A stretch of 6,354 bases of DNA from Acidimicrobiia bacterium (GCA_025923175.1 JAICGL010000254.1:1-6354); one strand, 5' to 3'; counted from the first letter of the stretch, positions 1-5,914 are shown. The notes: generated from the sequence alone by a model not told the origin. Program-made: numbers and translations.

Positions 1-1479
1 GCTCCTTCCTGAGATGGATGCATCCAGCACCTCGACGGGGTGATAGATACGCAGTTCTCCTCCGCTGTGGGCGGCGATCTGGAGAGCGCAGCCGGGATTA
101 CCGGCCACGACGGCTTGTGCGCCGGTGGCGGTGAGGTTGGCTACCTTGCGGCGGCCGAGCTCGGCGGCGGGCTCTGGTTCGAGCATGTTGTAGAGCCCGG
201 CCGATCCGCAGCAGATCTCCCATTCGGCGGGCTGGAGCACGGTGAGACCAGGGATGCCGGCCAGGACCTGACGCGGTTCGGACCGCACCTTCTGGGCGTG
301 GGCCAGATGGCAGGCATCGTGGTAGGCGACGGTCATCGCGATCGGGTGGCGGGGGGCGCGCGGCTCGGCGCCGGCCAGGATCTCGGTCACGTCTTTCACC
401 TTGGCCGCAAAGGCTTCAGCCCGCTCCGACCATTCCGGGTCGTCGGCAAAAAGGCGCCCGTACTCCTTCATGGTGGACCCGCAGCCGGCGGCGTTGACGG
501 CCACGACCTCGCAGTCATCGAAGGCGGCGATGGTGGCCCGAGCCCGTTCCTTCGCCCCTTCCTCGGCGCCGGAGTGCATCTGCAGCGCTCCGCAGCACTC
601 CGCCGCCCTGGGCACGACGACGTGGAAGCCCTCGGCTGACAGGACCCGCACCGTTGCCTCGTTGGTGCGGGCAAAGAAGACGCGAGCCACGCAACCCTGC
701 AGGAGTCCGACCGTGCCCCGAGCGGGCCCAGCCTTCGCATTGGCCGGCGTCTGCTCGGGCAGCCGCCCCCAAGCCGCCGACAGTCTCACCTCCGGCGTGA
801 GCTGCATCATCGCTGCCAGTCGCCGGAAGCTGGCCGCCCTATTGGAACTGGCGTTCCTTTTCCGCCGCATTCCGGTAAAGGAACGCCGGTTGGCGCCGGT
901 GCCGGACGGCGGCGGCTCGGAAAGTCCGGAAGATTCAGTGGCGCCTGTCTCAGTGGCGCCGGCCATCGAGATCTCTGCCCCATTCGCCGAGCCGGGTGGT
1001 GCGCCGGTTGAGCCGGCGCTCGGCCGTGGGCCGGCCTGCTGTCCGATAGCGGCGCGGCGTTCGAGCCAGGCCCGCAGGCGACGGTCAAGGCCGGAACGGC
1101 GGCCTATGACAAGGAACGGCACCATGAAACGGAGGCGGCCGGGGTGGGTGAAGACCTCGAAGCAGAAGCGGCGAAAGGCGCGATCTGCGGGCGGACGCTG
1201 GTGGTGCTCCTCGACGTGCGGACGCATCTGCTCGATGAGGACGTCGTACTGGACGCCGGAGGGGCAGGCCGTCACGCAGGCCATGCAGCCGAGGCAGCGA
1301 TCGATGTGGGTCGCGATCGGAGCGAGGTCGGCGCCGTTCTCGGCGGCTTCACGCATGAGGACGATGCGGCCTCGCGGCGAGTCCATCTCCTCGCCCCACA
1401 CGACGTAGGTCGGACACGTCGGCAGGCAGAACCCGCAGTGGATACAGGTCTTGATGAGGTCCTGATCCACTCCCGACAA
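1..1479 (-). CDS. glcF: Glycolate oxidase iron-sulfur subunit GlcF (3' end cut by window)
   Basis: Electron-transfer subunit of glycolate oxidase, which takes electrons from the flavin subunits GlcD/GlcE and delivers them to the membrane quinone pool. The reading frame is open from 1479 to the left edge (493 codons, no stop). Residues 12 to 23 read CIHCGFCLPTCP and residues 62 to 73 CLGCMACVTACP, two [4Fe-4S] ferredoxin motifs. Two CCG domains follow: C263, C295-C296-G and C333 (NAAGCGSTMKEYG), then C390 (YHDACHLA), C423-C424-G (CCGSAG) and C464 (GNPGC). The last visible residues (HPVEVLDAS) align with the C-terminus of E. coli GlcF as I recall it, so little is missing. TTG at 1479 is preferred because GGAGGG lies 6 nt upstream and TTG directly abuts the glcE stop; GTG at 1470 is the alternative. 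Residues of about 154 to 213 are a Gly/Ala/Ser/Thr/Pro-rich insert absent from E. coli GlcF (about 407 aa). Third gene of the operon. A related D-lactate-type oxidase role cannot be excluded. Confidence 0.92.
   Translation of the reverse strand, partial: MSGVDQDLIKTCIHCGFCLPTCPTYVVWGEEMDSPRGRIVLMREAAENGADLAPIATHIDRCLGCMACVTACPSGVQYDVLIEQMRPHVEEHHQRPPADRAFRRFCFEVFTHPGRLRFMVPFLVIGRRSGLDRRLRAWLERRAAIGQQAGPRPSAGSTGAPPGSANGAEISMAGATETGATESSGLSEPPPSGTGANRRSFTGMRRKRNASSNRAASFRRLAAMMQLTPEVRLSAAWGRLPEQTPANAKAGPARGTVGLLQGCVARVFFARTNEATVRVLSAEGFHVVVPRAAECCGALQMHSGAEEGAKERARATIAAFDDCEVVAVNAAGCGSTMKEYGRLFADDPEWSERAEAFAAKVKDVTEILAGAEPRAPRHPIAMTVAYHDACHLAHAQKVRSEPRQVLAGIPGLTVLQPAEWEICCGSAGLYNMLEPEPAAELGRRKVANLTATGAQAVVAGNPGCALQIAAHSGGELRIYHPVEVLDASISGRS
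850..887. repeat. Perfect 11-bp inverted repeat inside glcF insert
   Basis: The arm ggcgttccttt (850-860) is matched exactly by aaaggaacgcc (877-887) with a 16-nt loop. On the mRNA (minus) strand it would form a stem over codons about 198 to 211. A shorter overlapping dyad, ggaac (844-848) with gttcc (853-857), can form an alternative stem. The repeat falls in the low-complexity linker insert and not in a catalytic domain. It could be a remnant of a small palindromic element inserted in frame, or chance in GC-rich DNA. Confidence 0.6.
935..960. repeat. 11-bp direct repeat in glcF insert
   Basis: The sequence tcagtggcgcc occurs at 935-945 and again at 950-960, a 15-bp period. On the coding (minus) strand it encodes the repeated peptide GATE-TGATE (about residues 174 to 182). 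The period is a multiple of three, so the reading frame is kept. This suggests linker growth by short tandem duplication. Confidence 0.6.
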
Positions 1480-2673
1480 CTAGATCCCTCCCACGAAGAG
1501 CCCTGGGGCGCAGACCCCGGCAGGATCGAAGCGCTCCTTGACCTTGCGCATCAGATCAACGGGCCCTGTTTCGCCACCCCACGGATCGACCGCCGCCCGC
1601 ACCTCGGTCGGCGCATCGAGCACGACGCAGGGCGCCGGCTCGAGCGACTCCCGTAGGCGTTCGATGCGGGCGGCCGTCTCGGCCGCGCTATCCCCGGCGG
1701 GCAGCTGGAGCCACGCCAGGCCGAGGCCCGCTCGTGCGACGAGCGTTCCGCCCGCCGCCTGGGTTGCCGCCATCGCCGCCGGGAGGCCGCTCGGAACGGT
1801 GGAAGCCTTGACCACGACGTCCCCGCGCTGAGCAGCCCGCTGCGCCGCCCAGCAGGCTTCATCGTCGCTGTCGTCGTCGACCGTCAGGCCACCGATCTTG
1901 CGGAGCAGGGCTGCTGCCTCTTCGGTACGCGGTCCCGGGTCGGCGCTGGCGAAGCGGGCCAAGACGGCGCCGGCTTCGGACGCCCCGTCCCACCACAGGT
2001 CCAGGCAGTCGGCCTCCAGGGGAGCGTGAGCCAGGTCAGCGGCGGCCGTCGCCAGTTCGGCCGAATCGGAGGAGCGGGCCACGACGGTGGCGGTCCGCGC
2101 CGGGCGGGGATGGAGGCGCACGGTGATCTCGGCGATGAGGCCGAGGGTGCCGAAGGCTCCGGTGAAGAGCTTGGCGAGGTCGTAGCCGGCAACGTTCTTG
2201 ATGACTTTGCCTCCGGCCCGGGCGATCGTCCCGTCCGAAAGCACCACCGTCATGCCGACGACCAGATCCCGGACGCTGCCGTACTTCTGGCGCAGCGGCC
2301 CGGAGTCGTTGGCGGCGACGATGCCGCCGATAGTCGCCCCGGAGTCGGAGGCCTCGAGAGCGGCGTCATCGCCGGCGCCGCCCCAGGGCGACAGCGGCGG
2401 ATCGAGCGCGAGCATCTGACCGGCCTCGGCAAGGGCCTTCTGCGCCGCCGCCAGCGGTACGCCGGCCTGCAGCACAGCCGTGAAATCCCCGGCGTTGTGC
2501 TCCAACACACGGCCGAGCCCCCGGGCGCAGAGCTCGAGGTCCGGTTGCGGCACCGGACGGCCCCACTCCAGCTTCGTGCCCCCACCCCGGAACCGCACGT
2601 GTTGCCCTTGGGCTGCAGCTGCACGCAGGAGTTCCGCCGCATCCTCGTAGCTCCCCGGCTGCTCCACCTTCAC
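1480..2673 (-). CDS. glcE: Glycolate oxidase FAD-binding subunit GlcE
   Basis: Second flavin-type subunit of glycolate oxidase; with GlcD and GlcF it oxidises glycolate to glyoxylate. The 397-residue product has a PCMH-type FAD-binding domain. RFRGGGTK (about 27-34) is the pyrophosphate-binding loop region, followed by ATIGGIVAA (113-121), YGSVRDLVVG (131-140) and the GlcE-typical GGKVIKNVAGYDLAKL (154-169) and GAFGTLGLI (172-180). It ends RFDPAGVCAPG, the usual C-terminal motif of the FAD-oxidase fold. It is longer than E. coli GlcE (about 350 aa), partly through an acidic/Gly-rich stretch at about 94-112 before ATIGG. The start is GTG at 2673, with GAGGG 7 nt upstream overlapping the glcD stop. 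The last codon abuts glcF. GlcE alone lacks the extended substrate-side C-terminal motifs of GlcD, so it is taken as the accessory subunit. Strong call from sequence plus operon context. Confidence 0.92.
   Translation of the reverse strand: MKVEQPGSYEDAAELLRAAAAQGQHVRFRGGGTKLEWGRPVPQPDLELCARGLGRVLEHNAGDFTAVLQAGVPLAAAQKALAEAGQMLALDPPLSPWGGAGDDAALEASDSGATIGGIVAANDSGPLRQKYGSVRDLVVGMTVVLSDGTIARAGGKVIKNVAGYDLAKLFTGAFGTLGLIAEITVRLHPRPARTATVVARSSDSAELATAAADLAHAPLEADCLDLWWDGASEAGAVLARFASADPGPRTEEAAALLRKIGGLTVDDDSDDEACWAAQRAAQRGDVVVKASTVPSGLPAAMAATQAAGGTLVARAGLGLAWLQLPAGDSAAETAARIERLRESLEPAPCVVLDAPTEVRAAVDPWGGETGPVDLMRKVKERFDPAGVCAPGLFVGGI
1486..1491 (-). promoter_or_regulatory. Ribosome binding site of glcF, supporting TTG start
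   Basis: GGAGGG on the minus strand lies 6 nt before TTG (1479) and within the last codons of glcE. The spacing is ideal for TTG. For GTG at 1470 the same site would be 15 nt away. The placement suggests translational coupling of glcF to glcE. Confidence 0.6.
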
Positions 2674-2680
2674 GGCGTCG

Positions 2681-2685
2681 CCCTC
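2681..2685 (-). promoter_or_regulatory. Ribosome binding site of glcE
   Basis: GAGGG on the minus strand lies 7 nt before the GTG start of glcE and overlaps the TGA stop of glcD (2684-2686). It decides the GTG start and indicates coupled translation of glcD and glcE. Confidence 0.55.
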
Positions 2686-4144
2686 ACAGACGCTCGATCA
2701 ATCCGGCAGCCTCCAACGGGTGTTGGCGGTAGGGGCCGGGGACCTCGCCGCACAACCTCGGCGTGGGCATCACCTTGCCGGGGTTGACCATTCCCTCGGG
2801 GTCGAAGGCGCAGCGGAGCCGTTGGAATGTCGCCAGGTCGGCTTCGGAGAACATCTTCGGCATGTAGCGCTTCTTGTCGACGCCGATGCCGTGCTCGCCG
2901 GTCAGCGATCCGCCCTCGTCCACGCAGACCTCGACGATCCGGCCGGCCAGCTTCTCGGCCCGTTCCGCCTCGCCTGGGACGGCGCCGTCGTAGAGCACCA
3001 GCGGGTGCAGGTTTCCGTCGCCGGCGTGGAACACGTTGGCCACCCGCAGCCCGTATTCGACGCCGAGTTCCTCGATGCGCCGCAGCACCTGGGGGAGTCG
3101 TGTGCGGGGAATGACCCCGTCCTGCACGTAGAAGTTTGGTGAGATGCGGCCCATGGCGGCGAAGGCAGCCTTGCGGGCCTTCCAGATCAGCGCCCGCTCG
3201 TCTTCCGTCTGGGCGATGCGTACGCCGTTGGCGCCGTTGTTCTCACAGAAGCGGATGACCTCGTCGAAGCGGGCCTCGCACTCCGACTCCGACCCGTCGA
3301 GCTCCACGATGAGCAGCGCGCCGGCGTCGAGCGGGTTGCCGGCGTTGGTGGCCGCCTCGGTGGCGGCGATCGCCAGGTTGTCCATGATCTCCATGGCACC
3401 GGGCACCACGCCGGCCGACACGATGTCGGAGACGACCTGCCCGGCCTGTTCCGGCGTCTCGAAGTACGCCACGACCGTACGGGTCGCCTCCGGGGCCGGC
3501 GTGATCCGCAGGATGATCTTCGTCGCCACCCCGAGCGTGCCCTCGGAGCCGACGAAGATGCCGAGGAGGTCGTAGCCGGGCCGGTCGAGCTCGCCGTCGA
3601 CGCTGCCGAGGGTGGTCATCGATCCATCGGGCAGCACGACCTCGCAACCGACGACCCAGTTGGTGGTGAAGCCGTACTTGAAGCAGTGCACGCCGCCCGA
3701 GTTCTCGGCGACGTTCCCGCCGATCGAGCAGATGATCTGGCTCGACGGGTCGGGCGGGTAGAAGTGGCTCGGGCCGACGGCAGCCGAGATCTGGGCGTTG
3801 GTCACGCCCGGCTCGACGGTGATCCGCTGATTGGGAAGGTCGACGTCGAGGATGCGGCGCATCCTCGACAGCGAGATCACGACACCGCCCTCGACGGGCA
3901 GCGACCCGCCCGACAGCCCGGTGCCCGAACCCCGGGCGACCCACGGCACGCCCGCCCGGTGGCAGGCGGCCACCACCGCGGCGACCTCCTCCGCCGTGTC
4001 GGGCAGGACTGCGGCAGCCGGCACGACGGCGTACTGCAGCAGCCCGTCGGACTCGTAGGTCCGCAAGGCGGCGTGTTCGGTGATCACCCGCTCAGGCCCG
4101 CAGATCGAGACCAGCTCGGCAAGCGGGACAGAGGCTCCCCCCAT
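2684..4144 (-). CDS. glcD: Glycolate oxidase catalytic FAD subunit GlcD
   Basis: Main flavoprotein subunit of glycolate oxidase (FAD-binding type 4 / FAD-linked oxidase C family), oxidising glycolate and possibly other short 2-hydroxyacids such as D-lactate. At 486 residues it is close to E. coli GlcD (499). The N-terminal PCMH FAD domain shows RGSGTGLSGG (71-80), the DPSSQ-IGGNVAENSGG segment (132-151), KYGFTTNWVVG (156-166) and FVGSEGTLG (197-205). The C-terminal substrate domain shows HAGDGNLHP (373-381) and GGSLTGEHGIG (411-421), with the conserved His and Glu-His expected near the flavin, then FDPEGMVNPGK. ATG at 4144 has no convincing Shine-Dalgarno sequence; a TANNNT hexamer 7 nt upstream suggests a leaderless mRNA. 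First gene of the operon, 10 bp before glcE. The presence of glcE and glcF favours glycolate oxidase over a stand-alone D-lactate dehydrogenase; the substrate is inferred. Confidence 0.93.
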   Translation of the reverse strand: MGGASVPLAELVSICGPERVITEHAALRTYESDGLLQYAVVPAAAVLPDTAEEVAAVVAACHRAGVPWVARGSGTGLSGGSLPVEGGVVISLSRMRRILDVDLPNQRITVEPGVTNAQISAAVGPSHFYPPDPSSQIICSIGGNVAENSGGVHCFKYGFTTNWVVGCEVVLPDGSMTTLGSVDGELDRPGYDLLGIFVGSEGTLGVATKIILRITPAPEATRTVVAYFETPEQAGQVVSDIVSAGVVPGAMEIMDNLAIAATEAATNAGNPLDAGALLIVELDGSESECEARFDEVIRFCENNGANGVRIAQTEDERALIWKARKAAFAAMGRISPNFYVQDGVIPRTRLPQVLRRIEELGVEYGLRVANVFHAGDGNLHPLVLYDGAVPGEAERAEKLAGRIVEVCVDEGGSLTGEHGIGVDKKRYMPKMFSEADLATFQRLRCAFDPEGMVNPGKVMPTPRLCGEVPGPYRQHPLEAAGLIERL

Positions 4145-4151
4145 GGCCCCG

Positions 4152-4157
4152 AAGCTA
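4152..4157 (-). promoter_or_regulatory. Candidate -10 box of a leaderless glcD promoter
   Basis: TAGCTT on the minus strand fits the actinobacterial TANNNT -10 pattern and lies 7 nt before the glcD ATG, the geometry of transcripts that begin at the A of the start codon. No Shine-Dalgarno sequence is visible. The -35 region is unremarkable and would fall at the edge of the upstream hairpin. Short motif, so chance is possible. Confidence 0.35.
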
Positions 4158-4178
4158 CTCGCCCCGAGGACGGATCAC

Positions 4179-4213
4179 GACCGGCCCCGGTCGGGCTGCG
4201 ACCGGGGCCGGTC
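4179..4213 (-). terminator. 15-bp perfect hairpin after the LPRTG protein gene
   Basis: The arms gaccggccccggtcg (4179-4193) and cgaccggggccggtc (4199-4213) are exact inverse complements with a 5-nt loop. On the minus strand the stem begins 5 nt after the stop of the surface-protein gene (4219-4221) and ends about 35 nt before glcD. There is no T-tract on either side. It most likely ends the surface-protein transcript (U-less stems of this kind are common in high-GC actinobacteria) and insulates the glc operon. A role as operator or leader element for glcD is a weaker alternative. Confidence 0.65.
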
Positions 4214-4218
4214 CAGGA

Positions 4219-5352
4219 TCAGCCCCGCCGCCGGCGGCTGCCGGCCAGCAGCGCCGCGCCAGCGGCCAGCGCCGACAGGCCCGTGGCGGTCAGCGGCCCG
4301 GGGTCGCTACCGGTGCGAGGCAGCGTGGCGGCCGCTTCGGGAGCCGTCTGGGTCGCCCCGAGTACCGACGCGCCCGGCTCCTGGGTGGTCGCCCCGGCTC
4401 CGCCGGTGTTTCCGGCTGTGCCCCCGGTCCCGGCAGCGGTTCCCGCCGGCGGCCGGATGTCGTTGTCGGACGGTGCCGGTGTTGAGCCGCTGCCTGGGAA
4501 CTTGTTGGTGAACTTGACGATCGTCGCCTTCCCGGCATTCGTCTTCACCTCACCGTCGTCTGCCTTGCCGTGGGGCGGATCCTCGGTGACGGTCGTCGAT
4601 TCGGCGTTCTTCTTGTCGGTCTCGGTCACGGTGCAGGTGGTACCGGGCGGGACGTCGGCCACGTCGTGCTTCTCACCGGCTTGCAGCGTGAAGGTTCGGT
4701 TGAGCGGACGGTGATCGCAGAGAAGCTCGAACGCGAACGGCCCTTGCCCGGTGCCCTCCAGCGCCTTCGAGATCCGCAGCGTCGAGGGCGGAGCTACGTC
4801 CTCCTGGCAGGGCGACAGCCAGAACACCTTGTGCTTGCCACCCCCCGGGACGCTGCTTCCGTCCTTGTTCTTGACGTTCTCGATCGACAACTTGATGTGA
4901 TAACCCTGCTTCGGGTGGGGCTCGACGCCCACCAGGGCCGCCGAGAGGTCGTACCCGTATTCCCGGCTGACCAGATCGGGGTCGTTCGGACCGCCTCCCG
5001 CCTGGTCGCCGCTGATCTCCACAGCCTTGTCGGAGACCAGCGGGTTGTCGTCCTTCGCCTTGGTCGGCGCATGGGCGTTGAACGTGATGTCGGCAGTCTG
5101 GCCTTCGTCGAAGCCGTAGAACTCGAGCCAGATACGGCAGTCCTCACCGTGCGGCTCATTGCCTAGATCGCCGTTCGTCTCGTCCCCTTGCTCGATCTTG
5201 ACCGTGCCGTTGTTGCCCGGCGGATCTCCGGGCGGGGCCTTTTTGGCGGCGCCCGCCTGGCCGCCGGGAACGGCGATCGCCGCAACCAGTGCGACGAGAA
5301 CCAGCAGCAGCGTCCGGGAGACGCCGCGTGCCAACCACCGAGTCTTGCCCAT
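4219..5352 (-). CDS. Secreted LPXTG-type cell-wall-anchored protein with DUF5979-like domain
   Basis: Predicted sortase substrate displayed on the cell surface; function unknown. The N-terminus has Arg/Lys then a hydrophobic run (LLLVLVALVAAIAV, about 15-28) and a likely signal-peptidase site near residues 34-36 (AGA). Residues of about 48-183 form a domain that I recognise from other actinobacterial wall proteins (NNGTVKI, NEPH, FYGFDEG, HPKQGYHIKL, KHKVFWLSPC), with C72 and C182 possibly pairing. Residues of about 190-285 (LRISKALEGTGQGPFAFEL, GTTCTVTET, FTNKF) resemble DUF5979, an Ig/prealbumin-like fold, with C212 and C240 possibly pairing. A Gly/Thr/Ala/Pro linker (about 287-340) leads to LPRTG (344-348), a hydrophobic segment and the RRRRG tail. 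The start is backed by GGAGG 7 nt upstream. It is monocistronic, with a hairpin just past the stop. No sortase lies in the window. Domain borders are estimates. Confidence 0.85.
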   Translation of the reverse strand: MGKTRWLARGVSRTLLLVLVALVAAIAVPGGQAGAAKKAPPGDPPGNNGTVKIEQGDETNGDLGNEPHGEDCRIWLEFYGFDEGQTADITFNAHAPTKAKDDNPLVSDKAVEISGDQAGGGPNDPDLVSREYGYDLSAALVGVEPHPKQGYHIKLSIENVKNKDGSSVPGGGKHKVFWLSPCQEDVAPPSTLRISKALEGTGQGPFAFELLCDHRPLNRTFTLQAGEKHDVADVPPGTTCTVTETDKKNAESTTVTEDPPHGKADDGEVKTNAGKATIVKFTNKFPGSGSTPAPSDNDIRPPAGTAAGTGGTAGNTGGAGATTQEPGASVLGATQTAPEAAATLPRTGSDPGPLTATGLSALAAGAALLAGSRRRRG

Positions 5353-5359
5353 GATCGTT

Positions 5360-5364
5360 CCTCC
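5360..5364 (-). promoter_or_regulatory. Strong ribosome binding site of the LPRTG protein gene
   Basis: GGAGG (within GGGGGAGGAA) on the minus strand lies 7 nt before ATG at 5352. It is the best Shine-Dalgarno match in the window and fixes the start, which in turn gives a complete signal peptide. Confidence 0.75.
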
Positions 5365-5373
5365 CCCTCGAGC

Positions 5374-5390
5374 CGTCCGCCCACCGGACG
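5374..5390 (-). other. Small stem-loop in the presumed 5' leader of the LPRTG gene
   Basis: cgtccg (5374-5379) and cggacg (5385-5390) pair over a 5-nt loop, giving a 6-bp GC-rich stem 9 nt upstream of the Shine-Dalgarno sequence (between 5364 and 5374). It may influence translation or mRNA stability, but stems this small are frequent in GC-rich DNA. Confidence 0.25.
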
Positions 5391-5406
5391 AGGCCCTGGT
5401 CGCTTC

Positions 5407-5432
5407 TTATCCGGCGCTCGACCTTCCGAAAC
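5407..5432 (-). promoter_or_regulatory. Candidate sigma-B/F-type promoter of the LPRTG gene
   Basis: On the minus strand GTTT (5429-5432) is followed by 16 nt and then GGATAA (5407-5412). This resembles the group-3 sigma factor pattern GTTT-N15-17-GGGTAT of actinobacteria, with one or two mismatches in the -10 part. It would give a 5' leader of roughly 45 to 50 nt. If real, the surface protein may be stress- or growth-phase-controlled. A housekeeping -10 (TAAGAA in the same place) is an alternative. Confidence 0.3.
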
Positions 5433-5449
5433 CTGGAAGTTTCGCAGGT
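5421..5449. repeat. Imperfect dyad in the divergent intergenic region
   Basis: cgaaac (5427-5432) and gtttcg (5439-5444) are exact inverse complements around a 6-nt centre, and outside them acct (5421-5424) matches aggt (5446-5449) with a one-base offset. The dyad lies between the divergent surface-protein and thioesterase genes, and overlaps the presumed -35 of the former. It is a possible operator for either gene; no regulator gene is present in the window. Confidence 0.35.
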
Positions 5450-5455
5450 GGCCGT

Positions 5456-5461
5456 TAGGCT
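5456..5461 (+). promoter_or_regulatory. Candidate -10 box of a leaderless thioesterase promoter
   Basis: TAGGCT fits TANNNT and lies 8 nt before the ATG at 5470, where no Shine-Dalgarno sequence is present. The layout resembles that before glcD and supports ATG 5470 as the start. Confidence 0.3.
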
Positions 5462-5469
5462 CGCCACCC

Positions 5470-5901
5470 ATGCCTGCGCCAACGCTTCAGCCCGGACTTC
5501 GCCACGAGTTCACCTTCAAAGTGCCGCCTGACAAAACGGTTCCTCATCTGTATCCCGAGGCCACCGACTTCGCAGTCATGCCCGAGGTGCTCGCCACCGG
5601 GTTCATGGTCGGGCTCATCGAGTGGACCTGCATCCAGCTCATCAACGAGCACATCGACTGGCCGAACGAGATGACGCTCGGGATCCATGTCGACGTCTCC
5701 CACGAGGCGGCCACCCCGCCGGGGCTGGAAGTGACGACGAAGGTCGAGCTGACCAAGGTGGACGGGCGGCTGCTGGAGTTGGCCGTCGAGGCCCACGATG
5801 GCGTCGACACCATCGCCCGGGGCACGCACCGTCGGGCCATCGTCGACGCCGGCAAGTTCAAGGCCCGGGCGGCTGCGAAAGCCGAGTCAGCCGGCTCGTA
5901 G
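5470..5901 (+). CDS. FlK-like hotdog-fold thioesterase (fluoroacetyl-CoA thioesterase family)
   Basis: The 143-residue hotdog-fold acyl-CoA thioesterase aligns along its whole length with FlK of Streptomyces cattleya, which hydrolyses fluoroacetyl-CoA and protects from fluoroacetate. Shared blocks include KTVPHLYPE (22-30; FlK KTVRHLYPE), ATGFMVGLIEW (42-52), SHEAATPPGL (77-86), AHDGVD (108-113) and GTHRRAIV (118-125). FlK's catalytic Thr42, Glu50 and His76 correspond to T43, E51 and H78 here, Gly69 to G71 and Arg120 to R122, so an active enzyme is expected. FlK's Phe36, the substrate gate, corresponds to M37. The natural substrate is therefore uncertain: fluoroacetyl-CoA, or another short or activated acyl-CoA. 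Probably cytoplasmic, as no signal peptide is seen. The frame stays open upstream to 5188, but the homology begins at residue 8 and the upstream part crosses the divergent promoter region, so ATG 5470 is chosen. DUF501 follows 13 bp downstream and may be co-transcribed. FlK numbering is from memory. Confidence 0.88.
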   Translation: MPAPTLQPGLRHEFTFKVPPDKTVPHLYPEATDFAVMPEVLATGFMVGLIEWTCIQLINEHIDWPNEMTLGIHVDVSHEAATPPGLEVTTKVELTKVDGRLLELAVEAHDGVDTIARGTHRRAIVDAGKFKARAAAKAESAGS

Positions 5902-5914
5902 ACTTTCAGGCCTC

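Noticed and set aside
468..1088. Short minus-strand frames suggesting glcF might be broken
   Set aside because: Translating the frame that starts at 1479 gives an uninterrupted protein to the left edge. The short frames are out of phase, so there is no frameshift or pseudogene.
40..1408. Long open plus-strand frames (40-639, 401-1408) opposite glcF
   Set aside because: Their translations are low-complexity and match no family, while the minus strand here encodes a continuous GlcF with all its cysteine motifs. They are antisense shadows of GC-rich codons.
2026..2787. 253-codon plus-strand frame opposite glcE and the glcD end
   Set aside because: It is antisense to well-conserved GlcE sequence, has no recognisable domain and no ribosome binding site.
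3243..3944. 233-codon minus-strand frame within glcD
   Set aside because: It is an Arg/Gly-rich out-of-phase reading of glcD without motifs.
3686..4714. 342-codon plus-strand frame across the glcD start, the hairpin and the surface-protein C-terminus
   Set aside because: It spans two real genes and a terminator-like hairpin in antisense. The composition is shadow-like.
5188..5469. 94-residue N-terminal extension of the thioesterase
   Set aside because: It overlaps the 5' end and ribosome binding site of the divergent surface-protein gene, has no similarity to FlK, and the FlK match starts just after ATG 5470.
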